Origin: Streptomyces triculaminicus
Lineage (GTDB): Bacteria > Actinomycetota > Actinomycetes > Streptomycetales > Streptomycetaceae
Reading direction: 5' to 3'
Length of the DNA stretch: 64,000 nucleotides
Assembly: GCF_017349075.1 (NCBI RefSeq)
Contig: NZ_JAFMOF010000002.1
Coordinates: 248,001 to 312,000 of the forward strand
In this document: one piece after another, positions 33,667 to 41,510 of the stretch
Numbering within the stretch: the stretch's first letter is position 1
Layout of the letters: each line of letters begins with the position of its first letter
Notes under the pieces: model-generated
The model's database searches: none
The model's input: the letters and a program-made list of their open reading frames with translations, nothing else
What the model was told of the DNA's origin: nothing
Made by a program: the position numbers and the translations under genes

Positions 33667-33751
33667 GTCCGGGTGGCGGAATGGCAGACGCGCTAGCTTG
33701 AGGTGCTAGTGCCCTTTATCGGGCGTGGGGGTTCAAGTCCCCCCTCGGACA
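33667..33751 (+). tRNA. tRNA-Leu (anticodon GAG)
   Basis: 85 bases, a class II tRNA with a long variable arm. The acceptor stem pairs GTCCGGG with CTCGGAC, the anticodon arm carries GAG in the loop CTTGAGG, the variable arm is GTGCCCTTTATCGGGCGT, and the T arm is GGGGGTTCAAGTCCCCC. The CCA end is not encoded (ACAAA follows). GAG reads CTC and CTT leucine codons, the common ones here. Confidence 0.97.
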
Positions 33752-33756
33752 CAAAC

Positions 33757-33789
33757 GAGAACCCCACTTCGGTGGGGTTCTCTTGTTTT
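33757..33789 (+). terminator. Strong intrinsic terminator after tRNA-Leu
   Basis: GAGAACCCCAC and GTGGGGTTCTC form an 11-bp stem with a TTCG tetraloop at 33757-33782, followed by TTGTTTT. Confidence 0.92.
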
Positions 33790-33834
33790 ACCCGGCGGGC
33801 CCGCCGGGCCCGCCGGGCAGCCGCCCGGCCCGGT

Positions 33835-34827
33835 TCACAGCCAGCCGCGCCGCTTGAAGAGCCGGTGCAGCCAGAAGACGATGCCCGCCATCAGGACCAG
33901 CACGGCCGGGTAGCCCCATGGCTCGCGCAGCTCGGGCATGTGGTCGAAGTTCATGCCGTACACCCCGGCGACCATCGTGGGGACCGCCGCCATCGCCGCC
34001 CATGCGGAGATCTTGCGCATGTCGTCGTTCTGCTGGACGCCCATCTGCGCGAGGTGGGCGGAGAGGATGTCCGTCAGCAGGCGGTCCAGGCCGTCGACGG
34101 ACTCGTTGGCCCGCGTCAGGTGGTCGCCCACGTCGCGGAAGAACGGCCGGGCACGCTCGTCGACGAACGGCAGGCCCGACCCCGCCAGCCGTATCACCGG
34201 CTCGGTCAGCGGGACGGTGGCCCGGCGGAACTCCACCACCTGGCGCTTGAAGGAGTAGATGCGCGACGCCGTGTGCCGGGTGTCGCCGCCCGGCGGGGCG
34301 AACACCTCGGCCTCCAGGTCGTCCAGGTCCGCCTGCAGCATGGCCGACACGTCGATGTAGTGGTCGACGACCTCGTCGCTCACCGCGTAGAGCACCGCCG
34401 TCGGCCCGTGCGCCAGCAGCTCGGGGTCCTGCTCCAGGCGGCGGCGCACCCGGGCCAGCGGGCTGCCCTCGCCGTGCCGGACGGTCACCACGAAGGAGTC
34501 GCCGAGGAAGAGCATCAGCTCGCCGGTGCTGACGGTGTCCGCGTCGTCGTCGTAGACCACCGGCTTGAGCACCACGAACAGCGAGTCGTCGTACACCTCC
34601 AGCTTCGGCCGCTGATGCGCGTTGAGCGCGTCCTCCACGGCCAGCGGGTGGAGCGCGAACTCGCTCGCCACCAGCTCGAACTCCTTCTCGGTGGGCTCGT
34701 GCAGCCCGATCCACACGAAGGCGTCGCCGGCCGCCCGCGCCTCGTCGAGCGCGTCGGAGAAGTCGGCGGGCCCTTCGGTGCGGTGCCCGTCCCGGTAGAT
34801 GGCGCAGTCCACGATCACGCGGTGCAT
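33835..34827 (-). CDS. corA: CorA-family magnesium/divalent-cation transporter
   Basis: 330 residues, normal CorA length. The large N-terminal cytoplasmic domain ends in long helices, then two transmembrane helices at the C-terminus. The selectivity motif YGMNF follows helix 1, and HMPEL fits the short periplasmic loop. The last residues HRLFKRRGWL form the basic cytoplasmic end. It conducts Mg2+ (or Co2+/Ni2+) down the membrane potential as a pentamer. It is divergent from the phosphomutase-like gene. Confidence 0.93.
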   Translation of the reverse strand: MHRVIVDCAIYRDGHRTEGPADFSDALDEARAAGDAFVWIGLHEPTEKEFELVASEFALHPLAVEDALNAHQRPKLEVYDDSLFVVLKPVVYDDDADTVSTGELMLFLGDSFVVTVRHGEGSPLARVRRRLEQDPELLAHGPTAVLYAVSDEVVDHYIDVSAMLQADLDDLEAEVFAPPGGDTRHTASRIYSFKRQVVEFRRATVPLTEPVIRLAGSGLPFVDERARPFFRDVGDHLTRANESVDGLDRLLTDILSAHLAQMGVQQNDDMRKISAWAAMAAVPTMVAGVYGMNFDHMPELREPWGYPAVLVLMAGIVFWLHRLFKRRGWL

Positions 34828-34885
34828 TCTGCCCTGCCTGCCGGAACGTAGTCGCGGTAGCCGTCCGGGGCCGTGGCGGGCGTCG

Positions 34886-34891
34886 TAGGCT
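34886..34891 (+). promoter_or_regulatory. -10 element of a probable leaderless promoter
   Basis: TAGGCT is followed by 7 bases and then the ATG of the phosphomutase-like gene. No ribosome site is present. Confidence 0.45.
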
Positions 34892-34898
34892 GGCTGCC

Positions 34899-35597
34899 AT
34901 GCCCACGCTGATCCTGGTCCGGCACGGCCGGTCCACCGCCAACACCGCGGGAGTGCTCGCCGGCCGGACTCCCGGCGTGGCCCTGGACGAACGGGGCGCG
35001 GCGCAGGCGGCGGCCCTGCCGGCCCGGCTGGCCGGCGTCCCGCTGGCCGCCGTGGTCACCAGCCCGCTGCTGCGCTGCCGCGAGACGGTCGCGCCCCTGC
35101 TCACCGCCCGGCCCGAGCTGTCCTCGTACGCCGACGAGCGCATCGGCGAGTGCCACTACGGCGACTGGACGGGCCGCAAGCTCACCGAGCTCGCCGACGA
35201 GCCGCTGTGGGAGACGGTCCAGCGCCACCCGTCCGCCGCCGCCTTCCCCGGCGGGGAGTCGCTGCGCGCCGTGCAGGCCCGCGCCGTGGACGCCGTACGG
35301 GAGTGGAACGAGCGGATCGAGCGCGAGCACGGCGAGCACGCCGTCTATCTGATGTGCACCCACGGCGACCCCATCAAGGCCGTCGTCGCCGACGCCATGG
35401 GCCTGCACCTCGACCACTTCCAGCGGATCACCGCCGACCCGTGCTCGGTCACCGCCGTCCGCTACACCCGGCTGCGCCCGTACCTGCTGCGCCTCGGCGA
35501 CACCGGCGACCTGGCCGGTCTCGCCCCGGCCGAGCCGGCCCGTGAGGAGGGCCACAGCGAGGACGCGGCCGTGGGCGGCGGCGCGGGGGCCCCGTGA
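34899..35597 (+). CDS. Histidine-phosphatase-fold phosphomutase, MSMEG_4193 family
   Basis: 232 residues. The catalytic RHG motif is in LVRHGRSTANTAG, with the partner residues in TSPLLRCRETV and MCTHGDPIKAV. The C-terminal 30 residues are Gly/Ala/Glu-rich and probably flexible. It fits the actinobacterial MSMEG_4193 family of putative phosphomutases or phosphatases. It begins the co-directional block of phosphomutase, DUF3090, SCO1664-family and mshC genes; the substrate is unknown. The transcript appears leaderless. Confidence 0.87.
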   Translation: MPTLILVRHGRSTANTAGVLAGRTPGVALDERGAAQAAALPARLAGVPLAAVVTSPLLRCRETVAPLLTARPELSSYADERIGECHYGDWTGRKLTELADEPLWETVQRHPSAAAFPGGESLRAVQARAVDAVREWNERIEREHGEHAVYLMCTHGDPIKAVVADAMGLHLDHFQRITADPCSVTAVRYTRLRPYLLRLGDTGDLAGLAPAEPAREEGHSEDAAVGGGAGAP

Positions 35598-35690
35598 TCG
35601 ACCGGCGCAGTAGGGTGGTGACGCGGGACCGCCCCTGATCCCGCACCCGGAACAGTCACTTCCGACCACCGAACCCAATGGAGCAGGACG

Positions 35691-36281
35691 TTGTCCCGTC
35701 AGGTGTTCCTCTATGACCCGCCGGACCGCTTCGTCGCCGGTACGGTCGGGCTGCCGGGCCGCCGCACTTTCTTCCTCCAGGCCAGCGCCGCCGGCCGGAC
35801 CACCAGCGTCGCCCTGGAGAAGGCCCAGGTCGAGGCGCTCGCCGAGCGCGTCGACGAACTGCTGGACGAGGTGGTCCGGCGCACCGGCGGCAGCGCCCCC
35901 GTGCCCGCCGTGGCCCCCGTCGAGTTCACCGACACCGCCCCCCTGGAGTCCCCCGTCGAGGAGGAGTTCCGGGTCGGCACCATGGCGCTGGCCTGGGACG
36001 GCGACGGCCAGCGCATGGTGGTCGAGGCCCAGGCCCTGGTCGAGCTGGAGGCGGACACCGACGAGGACCTCGCCGAGGCCGAGGAACGGCTGCTGCAGGA
36101 CGAGCTGAACGGCCCGCCGATGCTGCGGGTGCGGCTGACCGGAACCATGGCCCGGGCCTTCGCCAAGCGCGCCCTGGAAGTCGTCAACGCCGGCCGGCCC
36201 CCGTGCCCGCTGTGCAGCCTGCCGCTCGACCCGGAGGGACACGTATGTCCGCGCCAGAACGGATACCGCCGCGGAGCCTGA
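35691..36281 (+). CDS. DUF3090 family protein with C-terminal zinc-ribbon-like cysteines
   Basis: 196 residues opening SRQVFLYDPPDRFVAGTVG, the conserved start of the DUF3090 family (TIGR03847). The C-terminus has CPLCSLPLDPEGHVC, a C-x2-C-x9-C pattern that could hold zinc. The start is TTG 35691, a rare codon, with GGAG/AGGA upstream; no in-frame ATG or GTG with a ribosome site is nearby. It overlaps the SCO1664-family start by 37 bases, so the two are translated together. No function is known. Confidence 0.85.
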   Translation: MSRQVFLYDPPDRFVAGTVGLPGRRTFFLQASAAGRTTSVALEKAQVEALAERVDELLDEVVRRTGGSAPVPAVAPVEFTDTAPLESPVEEEFRVGTMALAWDGDGQRMVVEAQALVELEADTDEDLAEAEERLLQDELNGPPMLRVRLTGTMARAFAKRALEVVNAGRPPCPLCSLPLDPEGHVCPRQNGYRRGA

Positions 36282-37129
36282 CCCCGCACGAGCTGCTCGC
36301 CGAGGGCGAGCTGACGGTGCGTGGGCAGATCCGCGAGGCGTCCAACGCGGTGCTCTACTGCACGGTCGAGTACGAGGGCGTGAGCGCCGCCTGTGTGTAC
36401 AAGCCGGTCGCGGGGGAGCGGCCGCTGTGGGACTTCCCCGACGGCACCCTCGCCCAGCGCGAGGTGGCGGCCTACGAGCTCTCCGAGGCCATGGGCTGGG
36501 GCCTGGTCCCGCCCACGGTGCTGCGCGACGGGCCGTACGGGCAGGGCATGTGCCAGCTGTGGATCGAGGCCAGCGAGACCGGTGAGGCCAGCGAGGACAG
36601 CGAGGCCGGTGAGGACACCGGGGACGCCGGGGAGGGGGCCGGGCAGGACCGGCTGCTCGCCCTGGTCGAGGGCGACGAGCCCGGCCCCGGCTGGAAGGCC
36701 GTCGGCTACGCCGACGTGGGGGAGAACCGCACCGCGCTGCTCGTCCACGCCGACGACGAGCGGCTGCGCCGGCTGGCCGTCCTCGACGCCGTGATCAACA
36801 ACGGTGACCGCAAGGGCGGCCACCTGCTGCCCGCCGCCGACGGGCGGCTCTACGCCATCGACCACGGTGTGACCTTCAACGCGGACGACAAGCTGCGCAC
36901 GCTGCTGTGGGGCTGGGCGGGGGAACCGCTGACCGAGGAGGCCCTGGCGGCCCTACGGCGACTTTCGGCCGATCTGGCCGAGGACCGCCCTCTGGCCGTC
37001 CGGCTGGCGGAGCTGATCACTCCGGCCGAGATCGAGGCCCTCCGGGGCCGGGTCGCGGAGCTGCTGCGCACCGGGCGTCACCGTGAGCCCAGTGGTCAGT
37101 GGCCGGCGATCCCCTGGCCGCCGGTGTGA
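36245..37129 (+). CDS. SCO1664-family protein with kinase-like catalytic loop
   Basis: 294 residues. ATG 36245 has GGAGGGA upstream. The protein matches the SCO1664 family (TIGR03843). VYKPVAGERPLWDFP resembles a nucleotide-lobe strand with Lys, and NNGDRKGGHLLP followed by LYAIDHGVTFN resembles the catalytic loop (D-x3-G-H) and metal DHG of PI3K/HipA-like kinases. A Ser/Glu/Gly-rich insert near residue 120 is probably a loop. It overlaps the DUF3090 gene and lies 117 bases before mshC. Phosphorylation of a small molecule is an inference. Confidence 0.82.
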   Translation: MSAPERIPPRSLTPHELLAEGELTVRGQIREASNAVLYCTVEYEGVSAACVYKPVAGERPLWDFPDGTLAQREVAAYELSEAMGWGLVPPTVLRDGPYGQGMCQLWIEASETGEASEDSEAGEDTGDAGEGAGQDRLLALVEGDEPGPGWKAVGYADVGENRTALLVHADDERLRRLAVLDAVINNGDRKGGHLLPAADGRLYAIDHGVTFNADDKLRTLLWGWAGEPLTEEALAALRRLSADLAEDRPLAVRLAELITPAEIEALRGRVAELLRTGRHREPSGQWPAIPWPPV

Positions 37130-37234
37130 TCTTTACGGGCCGGCGCATGGGAATACACATGTCGGGAGCGGTGCGCAAGAAGAGAACTTCGGCCAACCCC
37201 CGCGCCCGGTTCGTATCCGGAACGTGCATCCGGT

Positions 37235-37240
37235 TACGCT
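37235..37240 (+). promoter_or_regulatory. -10 element of a probable leaderless mshC promoter
   Basis: TACGCT is 6 bases before the mshC ATG, which has no ribosome site. The same TACGCT-6-ATG arrangement occurs before trmI at 62269. Confidence 0.45.
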
Positions 37241-37246
37241 CAAGTC

Positions 37247-38476
37247 ATGCATGCCTGGCCCGCTTCTGAGGTTCCCGCCCTGCCCGGCAGTGGCCGCGAC
37301 CTCCGGATCCACGACACCGCGACCGGCGAGCGAGTGACCCTCGCCCCCGGTCCCGTCGCCCGTATCTACGTGTGCGGCATCACGCCGTACGACGCCACCC
37401 ACATGGGGCACGCGGCGACCTACAACGCGTTCGACCTCGTGCAGCGCGTGTGGCTCGACACCAAGCGGCAGGTGCACTACGTCCAGAACGTCACCGACGT
37501 CGACGACCCGCTGCTGGAGCGGGCCATCGCCAACGGCGACGACTGGACCGCCCTCGCCGAGCGCGAGACCGCCCTCTTCCGCGAGGACATGACCGCCCTG
37601 CGGATGCTTCCGCCCCGCCACTACGTGGGCGCCGTGGAGTCGATACCCAAGATCGTCCCGCTGGTGGAGCGGCTGCGCGACGCCGGTGCCGCCTACGAGC
37701 TCGAGGGCGACATCTACTTCTCCGTGGCCTCCGACCCCACCTTCGGCAGCGTCTCCGGCCTCGACGCCGAGGCGATGCGCCTGCTGTCCGCCGAGCGCGG
37801 CGGCGACCCCGAGCGCCCCGGCAAGAAGAACCCCCTCGACCCCATGCTGTGGATGGCCGCCCGCCCGGGCGAGCCCAGCTGGGACGGGGCCTCCCTCGGC
37901 CACGGTCGCCCCGGCTGGCACATCGAGTGCGTCGCGATCGCCCTCGAGCACCTGGGCATGGGCTTCGACGTCCAGGGCGGCGGCTCGGACCTGATCTTCC
38001 CGCACCACGAGATGGGCGCCTCGCACGCCCAGGCGCTCACCGGCGAGAACCCCTTCGCCAAGGCGTACGTCCACGCCGGCATGGTCGCCCTCGACGGCGA
38101 GAAGATGTCGAAGTCCAAGGGCAACCTCGTCTTCGTCTCCGCGCTGCGCCGCGACGGCGTCGACCCGGCCGCCATCCGGCTCGCGCTGCTGGCCCACCAC
38201 TACCGCGCCGACTGGGAGTGGACGGACGCCGTGCTGACCGGGGCCGTGGAGCGCCTGGACCGCTGGCGTGCCGCCGTCTCCCGCCCCGACGGCCCCTCCG
38301 CCGACGCCCTCGTCGAGGAGATCCGCGAGGCCCTCGCCGACGACCTCGACGCCCCGGCCGCGCTCGCCGCGGTCGACCGCTGGGCGGCGGCCCAGGCCGC
38401 CGACGGCGGCACGGACGAGGGCGCGCCGGGCGTGGTCTCCCGCGCGGTGGACGCCCTGCTGGGCGTGGCGCTGTAG
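37247..38476 (+). CDS. mshC: Mycothiol synthesis ligase MshC (L-cysteine:GlcN-Ins ligase)
   Basis: 409 residues, a paralogue of cysteinyl-tRNA synthetase lacking the tRNA-binding end. It joins cysteine to 1D-myo-inosityl 2-amino-2-deoxy-glucopyranoside with ATP. Seen motifs: [18 protein letters not shown] (zinc Cys and the HIGH equivalent), [14 protein letters not shown] and [12 protein letters not shown] (zinc site), and KMSKSKGN. Lack of the cysteinyl-tRNA synthetase C-terminal domain and the short length favour MshC over CysS. Mycothiol is the main low-molecular-weight thiol of actinobacteria. Confidence 0.93.
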   Translation: MHAWPASEVPALPGSGRDLRIHDTATGERVTLAPGPVARIYVCGITPYDATHMGHAATYNAFDLVQRVWLDTKRQVHYVQNVTDVDDPLLERAIANGDDWTALAERETALFREDMTALRMLPPRHYVGAVESIPKIVPLVERLRDAGAAYELEGDIYFSVASDPTFGSVSGLDAEAMRLLSAERGGDPERPGKKNPLDPMLWMAARPGEPSWDGASLGHGRPGWHIECVAIALEHLGMGFDVQGGGSDLIFPHHEMGASHAQALTGENPFAKAYVHAGMVALDGEKMSKSKGNLVFVSALRRDGVDPAAIRLALLAHHYRADWEWTDAVLTGAVERLDRWRAAVSRPDGPSADALVEEIREALADDLDAPAALAAVDRWAAAQAADGGTDEGAPGVVSRAVDALLGVAL

Positions 38477-38518
38477 CTGTCGCAAGGGAGCCGTGAGGCT
38501 TCCGCACCACCGGCTTCC

Positions 38519-38555
38519 GGGGCGCTCCCCGCGGATCCTCCGCGGGGAGCGCCCC
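38519..38555 (+). terminator. mshC terminator hairpin
   Basis: GGGGCGCTCCCCGCGGA and its exact complement TCCGCGGGGAGCGCCCC form a 17-bp stem with a 3-base loop, followed by CGTTCGTT. Confidence 0.85.
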
Positions 38556-38626
38556 CGTTCGTTCCGCCGGCCGGTACGGCCGAGAGAACCGTGTTTCCGT
38601 CAGTGCCCGCGGCGGCCGGTGCGATA

Positions 38627-38684
38627 AGTCCACGCGCCCGGTGCGCCAGTCCATGGTCGCCCGCAGGCCCGGTGGACTATCCAC
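38627..38684. promoter_or_regulatory. Repeated AGTCCAC elements before the GH31 gene
   Basis: AGTCCAC at 38627-38633, AGTCCAT at 38648-38654 and the inverse GTGGACT at 38672-38678 are spaced by 21 and 24 bases. The last is part of a GTGGA-CTA-TCCAC palindrome (38672-38684) directly upstream of the start. They look like stacked operator half-sites for a carbohydrate-responsive regulator, which is not visible nearby. Confidence 0.45.
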
Positions 38685-38690
38685 GCGGTC

Positions 38691-40955
38691 ATGAGCATGC
38701 GACAGCGAACACGACGGCTGAGAGCGGTGGTCGCCGGCGCTCTCCTGGCGGCGGTGGCGACCATGGCCGGCCCGGTCCACGGAGCGCGGGCCGTCGCCGC
38801 CGAGGAGACCGTGGGCGACGTCACCGGCTTCGCGACGGCCGGGCCCGTCTTCCACCTCCGGGCGGGCACGGCGGCGGTGCGGGTGAGCTTCGTGTCGGTG
38901 GACTCGTTCCGGGTGGAGCTCGCGCCCGACGGTACGTTCACCGACCCCACCGGCAAGGACATCGTCCAGCGCCAGGGCCCGCCCCCGCGGACCCGCTGGC
39001 GCGAGCGGGCCGACCGCTACGAGCTGAGCACCGAGGCGGTCACCCTGCGCGCGTACAAGCACCCGCTGCGCTTCGCCCTGCACCGCGCCGACGGCTCCCG
39101 GCTGTGGGCCGAGACCAAGGGCCTGACCTGGTCCGCGGACCGCACCACCCAGACCCTGGCGCGCGGCGCGGACGAGCAGTTCTTCGGCGCCGGGATGCAG
39201 AACGGGCGCGGCAACACCTCGCACCGGGGCAAGACGGTGGAGGTGGGCGTCGACTACGACTGGAACGACGGCGGGCACCCCAACTCCGTGCCCTTCTACC
39301 TCTCCTCGGCGGGCTACGGCGTCTACCGCAACACCTACGCCCCCAACACGTACGCCTTCGCCGACCCCGTGACGGCGAGCGCGCGGGAACGGCGCTTCGA
39401 CGCGTACTACTTCGCCGGGACGTCGGCGAAGGACGTCATCGGCCGGTACACGCGACTGACCGGGCGGCCCTTCCTGCCCCCGCTGTACGGCCTGGAGATC
39501 GGCGACTCCGACTGCTACCTGCACAACAAGAACCGCGGTGAGCGGCGCACGCTGGACGCGCTGAAGGTCGCCGACGGCTACGTGGCCAACGACCTGCCGC
39601 TCGGCTGGATGCTCGTCAACGACGGCTACGGCTGCGGGTACGAGAACCTCGCCGAGGCGAACAAGGGCCTGGGCGACCGGAAGATGAAGATGGGGCTGTG
39701 GACCGAGGACGGCCTGGCCAAGCTCGCCGACCAGGTGAAGGCCGGTCAGCGGGTCGCCAAGCTGGACGTGGCCTGGGTCGGCGACGGCTACAAGTTCGCC
39801 CTCGACGGCTGCAAGGACGCCTACAAGGGCATCGAGGACAACAGCGACGCCCGCGGCTTCACCTGGGCCCCCGAGAGCTGGTCGGGCGCCCAGCGGTGCG
39901 GAGTGCAGTGGTCCGGCGACCAGAAGGGCTCGTGGGACTACATCCGCTGGCAGATCCCGACCTACGCGGGCGCCACCATGTCGGGCCTCGCCTACACCAC
40001 GGGCGACGTGGACGGCATCTTCGGCGGCAGCCCGAAGACGTACGTGCGCGACCTGCAGTGGAAGGCCTTCCTGCCGGCCGTGATGACCATGGACGGCTGG
40101 GCGCCCAGCGACAAGCAGCCGTGGCGGTACGGCGACCCGTACACCTCGATCAACCGGAAGTACCTGAAGCTGAAGGAGTCGCTGCTGCCGTACATGTACT
40201 CCTACGCGGCCCAGGCGACCCGCACGGGCGTCGGGCCGGTGCGCCCGCTGGCGCTGGAGTACCCCGACGACCCCAGGGCGTCGTCGGACGCGGCGAAGTA
40301 CGAGTTCCTCACGGGCGAGTACTTCCTCGTGGCGCCGGTGTACGAGGACACCGACGTCCGCGACGGCATCTATCTCCCCCGGGGCACCTGGACCGACTAC
40401 TGGACGGGCCGCACGTACCAGGGCCCGACCACCGTGAACGGCTACCGGGCCCCGCTGGACACGCTGCCGCTGTTCGTGAAGGCCGGCGCGAACATCCCGA
40501 TGTGGCCCGGCATCCGGTCCCACGAGGACCGCACCGCGGACTCGCCCGTGGCCTGGGACGTCCACCCGAAGGGCACCTCGTCCTTCACCCTCTACGAGGA
40601 CGACGGCGTCACACGGGCCCACCGCACCGGCGCGTACGCGGAACAGGAGCTGACGGTCCGGGCGCCGTCGGACGGCCCCGCCGGCGACGTGACGCTGTCC
40701 CTGTCCGCCCTGAAGGGCGACTACCGGGGCAAGCAGACGGCCCGCCCGAACCACTTCACGGTCCACACCGCCACCGCCCCGGCCACCGCCGCCCTGGACG
40801 GGCGGACCCTGCCGAGGCTGGAGTCGAAGGAGGCCTTCGAGGCGGCCGACGAGGGCTGGTGGTACGACGCCGCCGACCGCGGCGGCGTGGTGCGGGCGAA
40901 GACGGGCGTCCGGCCGACGGACCGGGGGCTGACGCTGGCGCTGCGGGCGCGGTGA
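38691..40955 (+). CDS. Secreted GH31 glycoside hydrolase
   Basis: 754 residues. A signal peptide (basic RQRTRRLR, hydrophobic core, cleavage around 30-36) is followed by a beta-sandwich, a (beta/alpha)8 barrel and C-terminal sandwiches. KLDVAWVGDGY carries the expected nucleophile Asp and the region GWAPSDKQPWRYGD follows strand 8 as in family 31; FTLYEDDGVTRAHR fits the DUF5110-type domain. Family 31 covers alpha-glucosidases, alpha-xylosidases and alpha-N-acetylgalactosaminidases. VAWVGDGY differs from the common glucosidase WxDMNE motif, so a non-glucosidase specificity is possible. Confidence 0.82.
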   Translation: MSMRQRTRRLRAVVAGALLAAVATMAGPVHGARAVAAEETVGDVTGFATAGPVFHLRAGTAAVRVSFVSVDSFRVELAPDGTFTDPTGKDIVQRQGPPPRTRWRERADRYELSTEAVTLRAYKHPLRFALHRADGSRLWAETKGLTWSADRTTQTLARGADEQFFGAGMQNGRGNTSHRGKTVEVGVDYDWNDGGHPNSVPFYLSSAGYGVYRNTYAPNTYAFADPVTASARERRFDAYYFAGTSAKDVIGRYTRLTGRPFLPPLYGLEIGDSDCYLHNKNRGERRTLDALKVADGYVANDLPLGWMLVNDGYGCGYENLAEANKGLGDRKMKMGLWTEDGLAKLADQVKAGQRVAKLDVAWVGDGYKFALDGCKDAYKGIEDNSDARGFTWAPESWSGAQRCGVQWSGDQKGSWDYIRWQIPTYAGATMSGLAYTTGDVDGIFGGSPKTYVRDLQWKAFLPAVMTMDGWAPSDKQPWRYGDPYTSINRKYLKLKESLLPYMYSYAAQATRTGVGPVRPLALEYPDDPRASSDAAKYEFLTGEYFLVAPVYEDTDVRDGIYLPRGTWTDYWTGRTYQGPTTVNGYRAPLDTLPLFVKAGANIPMWPGIRSHEDRTADSPVAWDVHPKGTSSFTLYEDDGVTRAHRTGAYAEQELTVRAPSDGPAGDVTLSLSALKGDYRGKQTARPNHFTVHTATAPATAALDGRTLPRLESKEAFEAADEGWWYDAADRGGVVRAKTGVRPTDRGLTLALRAR

Positions 40956-40967
40956 CCCGGCCGCGGC

Positions 40968-41426
40968 TCAGGGGCGGCCGGGCAGCACCGGCGGGTCGCC
41001 CTTGGTCCAGGTGATGTTCAGGACCATCCGGCGCAGGCGCCAGCCGTCGGGGGTGCGGACGGCCTCGGCGTCGACGTGGCCACCGGACTCGAAGAGGCGC
41101 TCGGGGGTGCCGAGCACGTGGGTGCTGAGCTGGTTCCAGCGGACGGTGGCGCGGTCGCCCTCGAGGTCGACGGCGATGTTCGAACCGAAGTGGACGGTGC
41201 GCGCGAAGAGCGCCATGGCCTCGCGCATGGAGGTCAGCTGGGCCTCGGCGCCTTCGTGTGTGCCGGCCGGGGTCCGTGTGGAGGCGTCCTCGGTGAAGAC
41301 GGAACGGGCCCAGTCGTCGTCGAAGGCGCGCTCGTCGAGCGAGCGGAGGTAGTCCGTGACGAGGCGTTCGATGGCGGCGCGATCGGCGAGGGCGCGGAGT
41401 ACGGAGTTCTGCTGCTGCGATTCCAT
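40968..41426 (-). CDS. SnoaL/NTF2-like domain protein
   Basis: 152 residues of the alpha+beta barrel type: RAAIERLVTDYLRSLDERAFDDDW at the N-terminus, FTEDASTRT, then curved strands ending WRLRRMVLNITW. The fold serves polyketide cyclases, isomerases and many unknowns. Start choice is open between ATG 41426 and ATG 41432; the promoter geometry (-10 at 41433-41438) would place transcription at about 41426, so a leaderless start there is preferred. A MerR/SoxR-type operator precedes it, implying redox or toxin control. Confidence 0.75.
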   Translation of the reverse strand: MESQQQNSVLRALADRAAIERLVTDYLRSLDERAFDDDWARSVFTEDASTRTPAGTHEGAEAQLTSMREAMALFARTVHFGSNIAVDLEGDRATVRWNQLSTHVLGTPERLFESGGHVDAEAVRTPDGWRLRRMVLNITWTKGDPPVLPGRP

Positions 41427-41432
41427 GGTCAT

Positions 41433-41463
41433 ATCGTCTGACCTCAAGGGAGGTTGAGGTCAA
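41433..41463 (-). promoter_or_regulatory. SoxR/MerR-type promoter of the SnoaL gene
   Basis: TGACCTCAA-GGGAGG-TTGAGGTCA (41439-41462) is a perfect 9-bp inverted repeat. On the minus strand TTGACC (-35, 41463-41458) and GACGAT (-10, 41438-41433) are 19 bases apart, the over-long spacer that MerR-family activators correct. The core CCTCAAG...TTGAGG matches the SoxR box at its arms. Confidence 0.6.
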
Positions 41464-41492
41464 CCCCCGGACCCGGGGGGAGGGTCCGGGGG
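41464..41492. terminator. Terminator hairpin of the S1 protease gene
   Basis: CCCCCGGACCC at 41464-41474 pairs with GGGTCCGGGGG at 41482-41492, just after the protease stop on the minus strand. Confidence 0.65.
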
Positions 41493-41510
41493 GTGCCGCC
41501 CGCGGGACGT

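Noticed and set aside
37247..38476. Cysteinyl-tRNA synthetase
   Set aside because: It is shorter than CysS, lacks the C-terminal tRNA-binding region and fits MshC in a mycothiol-producing genus.
38037..40766. 909-codon open frame on the minus strand across mshC and GH31
   Set aside because: An Arg/Val/Gly/Ala-rich shadow of two well-supported plus-strand genes, typical of high-GC DNA.
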